Assembly (NCBI RefSeq): GCF_027887165.1
Contig: NC_077232.1
Coordinates: 80,613,483-80,677,482, forward strand
Direction: 5' to 3'
DNA: 64,000 nt
Source: Monodelphis domestica
Lineage: Eukaryota; Chordata; Mammalia; Didelphimorphia; Didelphidae
Under the pieces are notes generated by a model. That model had not been told where the DNA came from, did not search any database, and saw only the letters and a list, made by a program, of their open reading frames with translations. A program made the position numbers and the translations under genes. Of the stretch, positions 24,780 to 36,396 are shown piece after piece; position 1 is the first letter of the stretch; each line of letters begins with the position of its first letter.

Positions 24780-25490
24780 TTTTTATGTCAGTGGTTCCTC
24801 CTTTGTAGATAGAAACACTTCTACACTTTAGTAGATAGCATTTGTGAATTACTATAACCAAAAAAATTGCATCACCTAGTGGTTAGTCTTCTAATGAATG
24901 CTTCTTTGCCCGACTGGACTGGCTTTTGGACAGCAGACACAGTTTGTCATGAGATTCATGCCTGAAGTCTTTTTTACCTTTATTGGGCAAAACTTATACT
25001 ATTCTGGCATAGTTTTTGAGAATGCCTACACACCATGATGTGGCATCAAAATGGAATTTTATAGAATATTTAAGATATGCTTTGGTGAATCTTTAATCTC
25101 ATTAAAGTTGGAACTCCATGTAGTAGTGCAGATCACAAACAATCCCTGCCACCTCATATTGTTGGATTCATCCATATTCTTACATAAGTCCTCCCTAGGG
25201 TGTCTGACCAAAATACTGGGGGCCTTCCTTTGGTCTCTTGACTCTGGTTAGCTATCATTGGAGTATCTGTGCTTCTCCATATGTTATCCCTTTTTCTTAC
25301 TTTTATACCACCCTACTTCCTCCTTTTGTCATATTCTTTGATGATACCTTCTACAAATTTTTGCATGCAGTTTGTAATTGGTTACATGCTGTATCTGATC
25401 TATAGTCACTATATATCCTTTACCTTTTGAGTGATCTGAAATTTTAAAAATAGTATACTATTTCAGGGTTTAGAGAGCATTAACTGTAAA
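24780..25490. other. Unassigned intron sequence
   Basis: I see no gene, RNA gene or repeat I can name here. Confidence 0.5.
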
Positions 25491-25495
25491 AATTT

Positions 25496-25733
25496 GTCAT
25501 TCAGTCTTCTTATCTGACTCATGATTCTATTTGGGGTTTTCTTGGCAAAGATACTAGAGCAATTTGCCATTTCCTTCTCTAGTTCATTTTACAGATGAGG
25601 AACTGAAACAAAGTGAGTTAAGTGAAGTTGTCCAGCATAGCTAGTTAATGTTGGAGGCTAGATTTGAACTCAGGAAGATGGGCAAGTCTTTCTCACTCCA
25701 GGCCCAGCATTTTATCCACCACAACGCCTATCT
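25496..25733 (-). repeat. Marsupial SINE of the '...aacaacaac' family, antisense
   Basis: 'ttcttggcaaagatactaga', 'gccatttccttctctagttc', then 'atttgaactcaggaagatgg' and 'cactccaggcccagcatttt' are the reverse of the second common marsupial SINE. That family starts with a 'gtggcacagtggatagagtgcc'-type tRNA head. Confidence 0.8.
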
Positions 25734-25744
25734 AATTAGAAAAT

Positions 25745-26025
25745 ACTGTTGTTAAAAACACAATTTTGTTTTAAAGGTAAAGTTTAACTTTATACTCTCT
25801 TTTCATCTAGCCTGCAATATTCCCATTTAGTTCTGCACTTCAGTTCAACTACAGTGTCTGCACAAAATATATAAGGATAGACTAGTTCTATATAATTGAT
25901 TTCCTTTGTAATTCTGGATATTTTAATTTTTGCATTTAAAAACGTTGTCCTGAGAAATCTACAGACTTCACCATATTGCCAGAGGTCAGCGACACTAAAA
26001 AAGTTAAGAACCCTTGGTTTAGACA
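25745..26025. mobile_element. Possible hAT-type DNA transposon relic
   Basis: The end 'aaaaagttaagaacccttgg' and the internal 'gcatttaaaaacgttgtcct' resemble a mammalian nonautonomous hAT element. I cannot find a matching left terminus with certainty. Confidence 0.35.
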
Positions 26026-26804
26026 ATTTGTATTCCTCAACTTGATGGAGCACATTTGAAAGGTTCTGCAATATTCTAGTCCTTGATGAAATTGATTGCC
26101 ACATTTTCATTCACAAATGGCCATTTCACGGTTCTCACCATTAGAGATTTCCTATTTGTATTTTGTCCTGGATGTCCTGTGACGGTGGCAAGCTCATGTC
26201 TCACCCTATTGATATTATTTTTCTGTTATATATTTCTTGATATTAATTACAGGGTCACTGAACCAAGTGGCCTGTTTTTGGATCTCTTACAAAATCTTGT
26301 ATGATTTTGATATGCATGAGAGAGAATTTGTTAAAAGAAAATCATTCAAATGGCACTTTGCCTTAATAAATCAAATGCTTTTTTAAGTAGTCTCAAACAA
26401 TAAACACACTTGACTATAAAGAAGTAATAAACTATAAGATAATTTGTGTATCTTCTGTAAGGATTCCTTCTAGATTATTTCATAATTTGTTAAAATAGGA
26501 AAGTAAGCATAGGAATCATTGGCTGTTGATATTTTTCTTAATTAACTTTTTTAGGAGTAACATGTTTTGTTTGTGGTGTTGAAAATTGATCACTTGCACC
26601 TTCAAAACAATTGATAGTACCAGCATGTTCTGTTCTATACTTGGTCTGATCTAAGTATTTTTCTATCTTCATCTGATCTCATGCCATTTTTCCTTTCCTG
26701 TCCCCAACACAGCCAAAGACTATGAATTTAGATTCCAGATTTGATGGCTTTTTGCCACAGTAGATTTTTTTCTATTTTTGGGTGTGCCTGTTTTTCAGAC
26801 TTTC

Positions 26805-27130
26805 AGGATCAATTAATCAAGTCTTTGTTGAGCATCTCCTTTTTATCAGGCATTGTGTTAGGCCTCTGGAGACGTAAAGACAAAAATGAAACTCCCTAAT
26901 CTATAACATTCTATATTCTATCAGAAAAGACAATATAGACATCTAAAAATGTATGCAAAATACATATTAAGTAATTTAGGGAGGGACTTGCAACTAAGTC
27001 TTCAGGAGATTAGGAGAGACTTCTTGTGGAAGAGAGCTGATACCAACTTTTTTTGAAGAAAATTAGTGATGCTCAGAGGTGGAGGTAAGTGTAAGAGGAC
27101 AGCAGATTCATCATCCTGGAAGACCATCTT
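26805..27130. repeat. Ancient L2/L3-like repeat
   Basis: It starts like an L2 3' end in reverse ('gttgagcatctcctttttat', 'ggcattgtgttaggcctctg'), followed by 'gattaggagagacttcttgt'. It is the same family as at 50230. Confidence 0.45.
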
Positions 27131-27635
27131 GAGTGGGGGAAGGGCAGGAAGGAGGGAGAATTCCGGAGAAGGAACAGAATTGCTGAGAAGATCCAAACAG
27201 TTGAATTCACTTCTCTTTTTGGAAGCCCACTAGGGAGGTTGATCTGAGTGAACCTCTGCGCCTGGAGCATCTTCCTGTGAAGCCTGACCCCAATATCCAG
27301 TGGAAGACAAACTAGAGTGAATAGGACTTTGCCAGAAAGCCATTCACTACAAGACGATTTCCTCTCAATCCCTCTAGACAGCCTTGAAGTTGATATCATA
27401 GCTAGAACAGCTAGGAATTAGGACAGTTCTCACAATTGACCCCAGAGGGTTACACAGGCAAAGCCTGACCCTGCAGGATTTGGGGAGAAGTGGTCCAGTT
27501 GTTATTTAGGGACTTCCTATTTCCCACCTTCCTATTGCCTTATCCCACAACTCATTTGCCCTACCTTTCACCTGTTCCATTAGAATAAATAGCTATTTGC
27601 TACATCAAGTGCCTTCTTCATAGTATTAATTTTTA

Positions 27636-28680
27636 TGGTTGGACTGAATATTTAATTGGTCACCAGGGATTTAATTTCTAAATCCCAAAATGAATTACTA
27701 AAGTAAAATGGAATTTTACAATAGTTTATTTTACAATAGAGGGAAGATATTAAGGAAGAGTGAGAGAGAGAGAAAGAAAACCCATTTCATACATTGAGTG
27801 GGAAGTCTGTGACCCACGTGTGAAAGAGTGGGCAGTTCTAGAGTGGAGCATCAGCTATGATTAGTAGATGTAAAATTTAGGGGAAGTTACACAAGAGAAA
27901 AAGGTCTTTAAAAGTGGAAACAGACACAGAAGACAGAGACTTGAAGTGAAGACACTTGGGAATGAAGAGAGTCACTTGTAGTGAAGAGGGACACTTGGAG
28001 TTTGAAAGAGAGGCACTTGGAGTGAAGCCTGCTGGAGTTGAGGTGGATAAAAGAATCTGCTGATTGAACTGACACCGTGGTGAGTGTAAAGGCTTCCTTC
28101 ATTCCATGCCCTTTCTGGAGGTGTGAGCCTCTAGGAAAGGCCCATAGTCTTAAGACTCCTTTCTCCTGGCTGAGGTCTTGTATTTTATTTCAGCCAAGTC
28201 TCTGAGGGAATAGTAACCTGTGATTCTGAAGGCAACCAGAGTGAGGTTTACCAAGGAAAGAGAGGGGGAAACCAGTCTATCCCCTCTCTCCACTTCTTGC
28301 CTCCATTCTATCTATAACATACTCTGGTACTGAATTCAGTGGTGGGAGACTCCGTTTCTCTCCCTCCATTACAGTGGCACTCCAGAATACAAAAGAATCC
28401 ATCAACAGTTACTGACTGGCAGTTGGAAGAGACTACATAGGGCAGCCATCTTGGGGGTATAGAGTCTAAAACAACTACATACAAAATCAAGGCAGACATC
28501 TTGATTCCTATATAACAGAAAGAGAAAGAGGGATAATATAAAGGGACAATATGTTTCAAGAAGTGATACGGACTCTATTGGTGGTAGCCATTTTAACACA
28601 CTGGTGGTACTACTCTATATTTAGCACCATCGCTAACATAATCAATAATATGGTAGGGGCAGCAGTCAGCATTACAAAAT
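27636..28680 (-). mobile_element. Probable LTR relic (fossil) related to the two LTRs at 36.4 and 55.3 kb
   Basis: The left part ('tttaattggtcaccagggat', then 'gagggaagatattaaggaag' and a GA run) parallels the left part of the LTRs at 36397 and 55329, in the same antisense orientation. The right boundary is uncertain, no target duplication was established and I see no internal retroviral genes. It looks old and broken. Confidence 0.4.
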
Positions 28681-28681
28681 A

Positions 28682-29011
28682 TTGGGATCACTAGAAATAT
28701 CTACAAAATGGCTAACCCTCCCAGCTGGCTATGGTACTGTGATAGTTCTCTGGCAATTATATAGCAGTATCAAGAAGGGAATGAAGATAATTACGGGCAA
28801 AAAGATAATCAACAATGACATGGATAACAGACTAGAGCTATTATTCTTCCAAATGACAATAATCACTGAGATGTGCCAGGAATTCAAAATGAAGAAGAAT
28901 GAGAAACTGGGGAAGGGAAAGGAGCTAGTTACAGGGGAGGATACTAAGGATGCTGATAATGACAAAGACAAATGCAAGGACATTGAATGCATTTTCAGGT
29001 ATGGGGAATAG
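28682..29011 (+). other. Unassigned open stretch
   Basis: There is a 109-codon open frame with a basic, lysine-rich C-terminal half. I recognise no family. It has no convincing splice sites, lies next to a probable LTR relic in an intron, and is more likely repeat-derived than a gene. Confidence 0.3.
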
Positions 29012-29019
29012 CCACAATT

Positions 29020-29690
29020 GCCAATTAAACATTTCAGCCTGGATGTGTCAGAGGAATCTCATACTCTGTCCAAAATTGAACTCATTTTCTTTCCTCTCAA
29101 ACTTTTATCTTCAAAATTTCCCTGTTCTTCTAGTCTTACAGGTGTCCCCCCCCCCCAATTTCATTATTCATCATTCATTCACCCTACTGACAAAGGGATA
29201 GATCTGACATGTTTCCCCTCTGGAGTCAATTCCAATTGCTCTTGCTCTCTTGCCTCTAGGATCAAATATTAAGTAGTGGTTGAATGACTGACTCTGTTTA
29301 GGTTTTAAAAACTTGCCCCCAACTAATTTCTTAGCCTTGTACATATCTCGTCTTCTCTTACATAATACTCACACCCTACCCCATCCCTCCCACCTCCCCC
29401 TTTCCTTATTTCTCATACTGACATTCTGCCTTCTTTGTGTCTTTGCATTGCCCATCCACTCACTCTTCATCTCCACTTCATGTAAGTCCCCTCTGTTCTT
29501 TCAGAATGAAACTCGCATATTAATTTTTCATGAAGTTTTTCCTCATCCAAATGTCCCACCTTGCCCCTCTTCCTAACTGCCAATGCCCTTCTCAGATTTG
29601 GTATTTAATCACTTTACATTTATTTTCTTTCTATTCTCTACATAATTACATTTGTGCAGTTCTCACTTTATGTAAATTCACATTACCTAA
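29020..29690 (+). mobile_element. LINE2 fragment, sense
   Basis: 'actctgtccaaaattgaact' and 'cattttctttcctctcaaac' parallel the L2 ORF2 run '..caacatgtccaaaacagaactcat..'. Later 'tcatgaagtttttcctcatc' parallels the 3' region. It is diverged and incomplete. Confidence 0.6.
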
Positions 29691-29744
29691 ATTTGACTTA
29701 AAGAATTCTAAAAGAAATCTCAGTCATAAATTGTAGATTTGACA

Positions 29745-30120
29745 GTGATGAAACATTTGAAGAAGTGAGTAACAAATTGCAAAATTAGCTCAAGAATTAG
29801 AACTAGAAGGGGATGAGAAGGATGTGGAGTTGATTAAGTCTCATTCTTGTCCAATGAGTATCTGATTGAGCTGTTATCTGCAACGATTGCAGAAGAAGAA
29901 AGGGAAGCTTTGGAACCCAGGGTTGAACCAAAAAAGTTCATAATGAAGCAGTTATCAGAAGCATCTCATTTGAGAGATTTTTTTTTCTTGTATTGAAAAG
30001 ATGGATCCAAATACTTCAAGATTTTTAAAAGTTCAAAGAAATTGAGGATAATCTTGTTTGCTATCAGCAGATATACAAGGAAAAAAAGGAGAACATCTTT
30101 CAGTAGCTTCATAAAAAAGT
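29745..30120 (+). pseudogene. Tigger/pogo-type transposase relic, C-terminal part
   Basis: On the + strand, partial frames read EEVSNKL, ELELEGDEKDVEL, LIELLSATIAEEEREALEP, VEPKKFIMKQLSEASHL and MDPNTSRFLKVQ. The layout parallels the C-terminal region of Tigger transposases (Tc1/mariner superfamily): acidic EEL/ELE-rich helix, IMKQLSEA-like segment, then the region ending in a YREIF-like stretch ('tgctatcagcagatatacaa'). It has several frameshifts and lacks the N-terminal DNA-binding domain. Terminal repeats were not identified. It is a dead DNA transposon in an RNF4 intron, unrelated to RNF4 function. Confidence 0.65.
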
Positions 30121-30129
30121 TATGTAGTC

Positions 30130-31340
30130 ACTTAACCAGTAATAAAACCTAGGCTACATGGGTGGATAAGTGATGCATGGATTTTGCATGTATTCTATGG
30201 ATTTTTTATTGTTGTTTTTTCCTCTTGCCCTATTTTTCTTTGGTTATTTTAGAAAAACCTTATTTCCAGGGTTGGTAGCTATAAAAGATGACTGAGTTCT
30301 GCCTAGTTTGTATTTTAAGAGGTTAAAATGGAAAGTAATTCTTTTTATTCAGCCACATTTATCAAGGCCTTCCTTTCTTACACACAAGGAAGTGTGAATT
30401 TATGATGCTCTTACTATGAAATTAGATAATAAATCTCATAAAGAGGAGGACATCAGATCAGAAGTGTGTTTACTTAATGTAAACTAAGTAGAGCTTGGGG
30501 CTGTTTGTTTTAATTGCACAAAGTATTAATCAGTTATCCATATCCTTTCTTTTATTAGAATTAAAGTGCCGATAAACTAATTTGTCACCATTTAAGAAGT
30601 GGTCAGTGATTTCTTAGAGAGGACATTTTCCATGTGTATGAGCTTCTGTTCTCATCCTCAGATCCTCAAATCATACCCCTCTCTTCCCCCGCAAAGGCCT
30701 TGGGGTAACATTTGGGATTGACCAGAAGGATATTTGAGTCATTCATTTCCATTGACTGGACTACGCACACTGTTGTTAATCATTGCTGATGATCCCCTTT
30801 GGGCCTTTCCTTTGAACTAAGAGTCAAAAGGGAACTTTAGGATAATGTATGAGGATAATTTATAAATTGAAATAGCACTTACTCTGTTCATACATATATA
30901 AACAGAGAAGTCATTTTATACAGTTGTCTCTTCCAAGTCTGATCTCAGTTAAAGGTCATCTAGTTCTGCCCTTTCATTTTATAGAGAGGAGTATTGGTTC
31001 CTTAAGTTCGATTAAGTACCTTTTCCCAATTTTAAATTACAAGACAGGTTTTCTACTCAATGGCTTAAGTGAAACATGTTTGTTTCCCATAAGAAGTAAA
31101 TCTTCAAATTGTAGTGTGACCAAGTAGTAGGTAGTTTCCATTGTTTCAGATCCTGTGTTTAGCCAAGATTGGATATGGATGACTTGTAGTTGAAGAAAAA
31201 AGCCATCAGTAATTTGAAATTGCTTAAAGGGTAATTTTTAAATAGAGATCTTTTTCATTATTACTGTTTCACCACTATTTCTCATGGAAGAAATTTTTCT
31301 TTGATCTGGAGGAATCCTTTGTTGATAGGAAGAAAAAGAA
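30130..31340. other. Intron sequence, mostly unassigned
   Basis: A weak MIR-like stretch occurs near 30945-31040 ('ggtcatctagttctgccctt'). An AT-rich run with repeated 'atata' lies at 31340-31415. Otherwise I see nothing to name. Confidence 0.45.
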
Positions 31341-31561
31341 AATATATAAAATATATTAAACATATATATGTACATATATCATGTACTTGATATATATCTT
31401 CTATATATACTACAGAAAGTATTTTATAAACTTAAAAGCACTATACAAATTCTATATATGCTTTATCAGTCTTGGGGAAAATTGATTATTTGTTATCAAC
31501 TACCAAAACTAGGATCTTTTTCCTTTTGTTATAAAACTGATCCAAATCATTGTGTTTTTAG

Positions 31562-31610
31562 GCCTTCTGGTACTGTTAGTTGTCCAATTTGCATGGATGG
31601 ATACTCAGAG
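31562..31610 (+). CDS. RNF4: RNF4 coding exon, first half of RING
   Basis: This 49-nt exon has its acceptor 'tgtgtttttag' at 31551-31561 and donor GTAAGA at 31611. One base completes an Arg codon begun in the previous exon, then it encodes PSGTVSCPICMDGYSE, identical to human RNF4 as I recall it. CPIC holds the first zinc-ligand pair of the C3HC4 RING. The Ile between the cysteines is the usual E2-contact position. The exon ends on a codon boundary. Confidence 0.97.
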
Positions 31611-32398
31611 GTAAGAAAACTACAGTTTGTCATCTAATACATTTTCCCCATTACATTAGAAGGGAGGTTTTTCTTTAAAAATGGAAATTATTCACTTTCA
31701 GTTTAGACTGATTCTAAGGCACCTAAAACTATCATAAAGTAATTGAAATTTTTGTTGTCTACCCAAGTTGCAAGTATTTTTATTGAAAAAAATAAGTGTT
31801 CCTTGTCTTATTCTCTCTAAATTTCTAGTTCTGTTTTAACTATTTGTTCTACTTAGTATCTAAAGAGAAAAGCCCTTTCATATGTGTATTTTTACAGAAG
31901 TGGTGATATATACAGCCATGATGAAGAAATTCCAACTTAGGGTTGATTATGTTAGCTTTACTATTATACTGTTAAGAGAAAGATGCTGTCTTTGCTGAAG
32001 AGCCCTTTTTTGGAACAACCAGACTGGACAATTTTAGGGCAAGCTTTAAGATTATGGTTTTTATTGACCTTTTTATTCCAAAAGGTCTCCTTGATATTGT
32101 CAGAGATTGGAAACAGTGCAAGAAAGAGCTTCCTTAACTATAATTTAGTCAAACTATTGTTTTCTAGGTGAGGAAGCTGAAAAAAAAAGAGATGAAGGAA
32201 ATTATCCAAGATAATACCGTTAGTAGACTCTGTCTCCCCTGAATGTAGAACTGCAAATCTCAGTAGTTGGTTATCAGTAAGAAAACTGTTAGCTAATTAC
32301 CACCAGCATATGGCATTGAAAATGTTTTTAGGTATGGAGTACAGGGCTATCTTGTAGAGACCTAGCTTCATAAATTTATCTGTTTGCTATTTTTCTAG
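31611..32398 (+). other. RNF4 intron, 788 bp
   Basis: The last intron splits the RING. I see no nameable repeat. The acceptor is 'tgctatttttctag'. Confidence 0.9.
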
Positions 32399-32548
32399 AT
32401 TTTGCAAAGTGGACGACTTATAGTCTCTACAAAATGTGGTCACGTCTTCTGTAGCCAATGCCTCCGTGATGCCCTTAGAAATGCTAGCTCCTGCCCAACT
32501 TGCCGGAAAAAGCTGAACCAGAAACAGTATCATCCAATATATATATGA
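32399..32548 (+). CDS. RNF4: RNF4 last coding exon, second half of RING and C-terminus
   Basis: It encodes 49 residues and a TGA stop (32546-32548): ILQSGRLIVSTKCGHVFCSQ, CLRDALRNASSCPTCRKKLN, QKQYHPIYI. The remaining six zinc ligands are present: C and H of KCGH, C of VFC, C of SQC, and the CPTC pair. The basic RKK after the last pair and the end YHPIYI match human RNF4 (RKKINHKRYHPIYI). In human RNF4 the RING forms a dimer, and a C-terminal aromatic residue reaches across to the E2-bound ubiquitin; Tyr and His-Pro-Ile-Tyr-Ile are kept here. No residue needed for RING activity is missing. Confidence 0.97.
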   Translation: MLQSGRLIVSTKCGHVFCSQCLRDALRNASSCPTCRKKLNQKQYHPIYI

Positions 32549-33876
32549 TATGTACTATGTTTCTAGGACAGCCTTACGTGGATTGCTGTGAAAATGTCCT
32601 GAGGTTGTCAACATACCTGACTGTAAGGAGAACTGATTTTAAAAACGATTACCTGGGGTGTATGTAAACAGATTTTATGGTCCAAACTTTAAATGTCATA
32701 AACCTAGCTTTTTGTTTTCTCACGATTGATAAGGTTGGGCTGAATTTCTGAGGGTCTGTGAAGTTTGGCTGAACCACATGACAGCTCAGTATCATAAGAG
32801 TATGTGAGCTCTTCAGTTTCAAAGTCATCTTAATCAAGTAATCTATCCAATAAGCCTAAAAGAATGAAAGGCATAGATGAGTGGCTTCTTCTCACTTTTG
32901 AGGTGCACAGGTGGGAAGAGTGGCAGAGTCCTGCTCCCAAGCAGGCTCATCAGATGAGTTTCACATGCCTTGGTATAAAAAACCTGTTTTTGATTCACCG
33001 CCTAGAATGAAGGACATAATGACAGGCTCTAGGCCTTCCCCAGGGAAAAAGAATACCCTGATGTATTGAAGAAATTGCAGAGCTGCCAAAAATAAAGCTC
33101 CCCAGGTATAGCTGCTGGGTCTTCACCAGCACACTTAAATATAGAACAGTGGCGCTAGGTCTCTGTGGAACCTGGAAGCAAACTCACTAGAGATTTTTTT
33201 AAAAAAATATTATTATGAAAGATTTCTTATTGGCAAAGTCCAAATTATTGAAGCCTCACTTGATCATTAGCCGTGTGTTTCTACTTCATAGAGACTCATA
33301 TCATACTTTTAGTTTTAATTGGTATCCATTGACCTCCTCTCTTCCCTAATTGAATAATCAGCAGCTGGTGAGCAGATAGATGTTTCATAAAGTTGGCTGC
33401 CAAATTATAGAGCTCAGCATTCAAGTCAGCCGCCTGTCAACACAGACATGAGTTTCCATCCTGCCATCTCAGCCATTTATCATTAGTAGAGATCTATGTG
33501 TTGGACTTTTATAGAAACTTATGATGTTTAGCATTTTAAGTTAGTGGCATTAAAAGAGTAAGTGATAGTTTTTTCTGCACATAGAAATTAAACCTTATCT
33601 TAAATGAGATTGCTGACTAGGTTCCCTCCTCCTTTAAGATGCAACTTTGTAATAAAGCTCATTACTTTTGAAATTCTAATTGCATTGGGGCAGAAGTTTG
33701 TTCAGACTTTCACATTCCTCCAAAAGCCTGGATATTGACAGTGGCAGGAATGCCCCTTTCTGTCACACGTCTATCTGCTGTCCATATTCTCAGGAATGTT
33801 GATAATGCTGTAGTGTTATAAACTTGCCCCAAAGATGCAAATGTGGGGCACAAAAAAGGCTTAATTTTTGTATTAT

Positions 33877-33882
33877 AATAAA
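33877..33882 (+). promoter_or_regulatory. Alternative poly(A) signal candidate
   Basis: AATAAA is followed by 'ccattttgtgttgttgcttt', a GT-rich stretch suited to cleavage. It would give a 3' UTR of about 1.35 kb. Confidence 0.45.
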
Positions 33883-35170
33883 AACCATTTTGTGTTGTTG
33901 CTTTTTCAGTCCCTTGATGTCTGTCAAGGGGTTGGAGGTGGAGGGAACAGATTCATTTTTCCCCCATGTGTTTTGCAGGTGGTGGAAGTAGTTTGTGACA
34001 TTATTAGCTGCTTGGGGGGGAAATCACTTCTCGGCAACTTCAGTTCAAGTCATCTCTGCCTGTTTGTTAATGATATCAATACCATTCTATTGATTCTTTT
34101 TTCACCCCCAGTTATGAGGTGGGAGTTACTTTTTTGAATCTGTGCCTAGCTGGGATAAACTTTGTTTTATGAAGTTTTGGTGTATATATTTTTTGACCTT
34201 CATGGAACCCTTTGCTTCTGATGGTCCATGCCTGTTGAGTTGGATGCAGTCGTGCCTCCAAACCATGGTTCTTTGCCCACTTAAAAACTATGGGTTTTAC
34301 TTTAGTGTCCTACCTTTTAACCCAGGGAAGGCTGGCAAATTTTACTCTGTACCCCAGAATTATTTGTTCTTCACACACCAGTAAAGAGTTCTTAAAATCC
34401 TGTATTCCTCTGCCAAACCCTCTTAATATTATTTACTTAAAACAAACTAAAAATTTAAGACTGTTTAGAAAGATTGTGAAGGGGGCAACTCTGGCTTTGC
34501 TACTGATAACCAACCTTATGTTTGATGCATTAATGTATAAAATTTAGTTTAAAATGAACATTTCTCCCCTTGCCACAGGAAGAAAAAGCAGTAGCTATAT
34601 TATCAATCCTGACTTTTAAAAATAACATTAAGTACCTTTTTAATTAGAGTATATGTCATATTTTTATCCATCAAGTCAAGAATAGGGGTGTATTGAAGAT
34701 TAATTTGGGATTATATGTGTATAGCTTTCCTGCTCTTGCTTTAATTTTGAATGGTATTTTTAATTAAGTTTGTTCCAAGTAGATATTTATTTTTTGTCTT
34801 GTATCAACTGTACTGATGTGTAAGATCCTTAAAAACCCTACAGAATATACAGCAGAGTTCTTTGACTAATTTGTTTTGTGACTCTTCTTGAAAAACTATA
34901 ACTGCCCAATTCTACTCTGTCAATCACAAATGTTATTGTATTATTTCATTGTAAATCTAAATTGAAAAGGTAATGTTTAGTTGTAGTTATTTGCTTAGTG
35001 TAGCAATATAGTTTTCCAGAACTGCAAAATATAAACAGGCTGATTATGTAAAAATCATACTTTTACTTTATTTATGTATATAGTTGACTTTTTTGTTATT
35101 TAAATTGTATCCAGGTCCATGTGTCAGGTCTGTTTTGAACTTCAGCTAAATGGTTGTTAATTAAGATGAA

Positions 35171-35176
35171 AATAAA
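35171..35176 (+). promoter_or_regulatory. Poly(A) signal AATAAA, likely main RNF4 3' end
   Basis: A canonical AATAAA is followed at 35189-35215 by a GT/T-rich stretch ('tgtacagtgtgtactcttta'), the expected downstream element. Cleavage would fall near 35190-35200. L2 and L1 repeats start just beyond. Confidence 0.75.
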
Positions 35177-35309
35177 CCCATTAATTTGATGTACAGTGTG
35201 TACTCTTTATTTTGGCTTCTACATTTATTTCATTTTTAACCTAACTGGTGTAGTTTTACTTAGTTTCATATTTGAGGTCTGTCGCGGAGAAGTTCATTAA
35301 TTTTGTTTT

Positions 35310-35480
35310 GCCTTTTCTTCCTTTTGCCCCTGGAAATCCTCTTCCTTTAAGATTCAGCTTCCATCCTGAGCTGAAAGGAACTTCTTCCCCATATTTTCCT
35401 AGAGCACTTTGGAATTGTCCTTTGCCCCTGTACCATTTTATCTTGAATTATATTTATTTCTGTACAAATCCATCATAGTA
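35310..35480 (+). repeat. LINE2 3' fragment, sense
   Basis: 'tttaagattcagcttccatc' followed by 'aggaacttcttccccatatt' matches the L2 region just before its 3' UTR. Short and diverged. Confidence 0.5.
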
Positions 35481-35564
35481 CAATGGGAGCATAGAATAGA
35501 AATAGATCATTTCATTTCTATATTATTAGTGATGATCAAATTGTTTCTCTTCCCTCTTATTATT

Positions 35565-36117
35565 TTTTTAAATTTTATTTAGTCAATTTAGAATAATCCT
35601 TTGGTTACAAGAATCCCATTCTTTCCCTCCCTCCCCTCCACTTACCCCTTCCTGGAGCCAACACACAATTTCATTGGGTTTTATGTGTGACCTTGACCAG
35701 AACCTATTTCCATGTTGTTGATGTTTGCACTAGGGTGTTTAATTTAGAGTCTGTATTATATCCCCAATCATATCCCCCTTGACCCATGTAATCAAGCAGT
35801 TGTTTTCTTCGGTATTTCTACTCCTACAGTTTTTCTCTGAATGTGGATAGTGTTTTTTCTCATAGATCCCTCCAAGTTGTTCAGGATCACTGCATTGCCA
35901 CTAATGGAGAAGTCCATTACATTCGATTGTACCATAGTGTGTCCGTCTCTCTTTATAATGTTCTCCTGGTTCTGCTCCTCTCACTGCATCAATTCCTGGA
36001 GGCTGTTCCAATTCACATGGGATTCCTCCAGTTTATTATTCCTTTGAGCACAATAGTATTCCATCACCAACAACATATACCACAGTTTGTTCAGCCATTC
36101 CCCAATTGAAGGGCATC
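35565..36117 (-). mobile_element. L1 3' end, 5'-truncated, antisense
   Basis: About 550 bp from 'aaattttatttagtcaattt' through 'tccattacattcgattgtac' to 'cccaattgaagggcatcc', one of the younger-looking L1 insertions. The flanks 'ccctcttattatt' (35552-35564) and 'cccttattattat' (about 36117-36129) look like the target duplication. Confidence 0.88.
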
Positions 36118-36396
36118 CCTTATTATTATCATTTAGACACCACTTTACTGTTAAGTGGTAGGGAAAATAAATCCACTGAACTCTAGTTCAGATGGCAATA
36201 AGGGAATGGCAATTGTGGTAAGTTGTCCCATTCTTTAACTCTTAGCATCTTTTAGAAAATCTTTTCCATCCTATAAAGTATTTGTTTGAACTTAAGGACA
36301 AGGAGTAGACTTCGAAATGGCATAGCCACCAGTAGACATCAAAGGGAGATTTTTCTGAGTATGAAGTCAGATCTGGAGCAAGGCAAAGCTTGTCAG

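Larger units (their letters stand above)
24539..31561 (+). other. RNF4 intron, 7.0 kb
   Basis: The intron separates the acidic-linker exon from the first RING exon. It contains a SINE, two L2/L3-type pieces, a Tigger relic and a probable LTR relic, listed separately. The acceptor 'tgtgtttttag' is good. Confidence 0.9.
1..35200 (+). other. RNF4: RNF4 gene, 3' part (introns, five coding exons, 3' UTR)
   Basis: RNF4 is a nuclear SUMO-targeted E3 ubiquitin ligase that binds poly-SUMO chains through tandem SIMs and ubiquitinates the modified proteins through a dimeric RING. The five exons seen here splice into one continuous frame of 449 coding bases plus one base carried in from upstream. All junctions use GT/AG. 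Visible introns are about 22.6 kb, 0.73 kb, 7.0 kb and 0.79 kb. The N-terminal coding exon(s), with the start codon, SIM1 and nuclear localisation signal in human RNF4, are not in the window. Nothing in bases 1-918 resembles them, so they lie further left. In human the next gene downstream is FAM193A in the same orientation; I recognise none of its exons here. Confidence 0.95.
32549..35200 (+). other. RNF4: RNF4 3' UTR
   Basis: About 2.65 kb from the stop codon to the last strong poly(A) signal. Little of it resembles interspersed repeats, unlike its surroundings, which fits a transcribed UTR under some constraint. Extra AATAAA motifs at 33091, 33651 and 33877 could give shorter forms. The long length is plausible for RNF4, but transcript evidence is needed for the exact end. 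Confidence 0.75.

Noticed and set aside
25790-26110. 106-codon minus frame as a gene
   Set aside because: It overlaps a probable DNA-transposon end and intron sequence; no homology or splice support.
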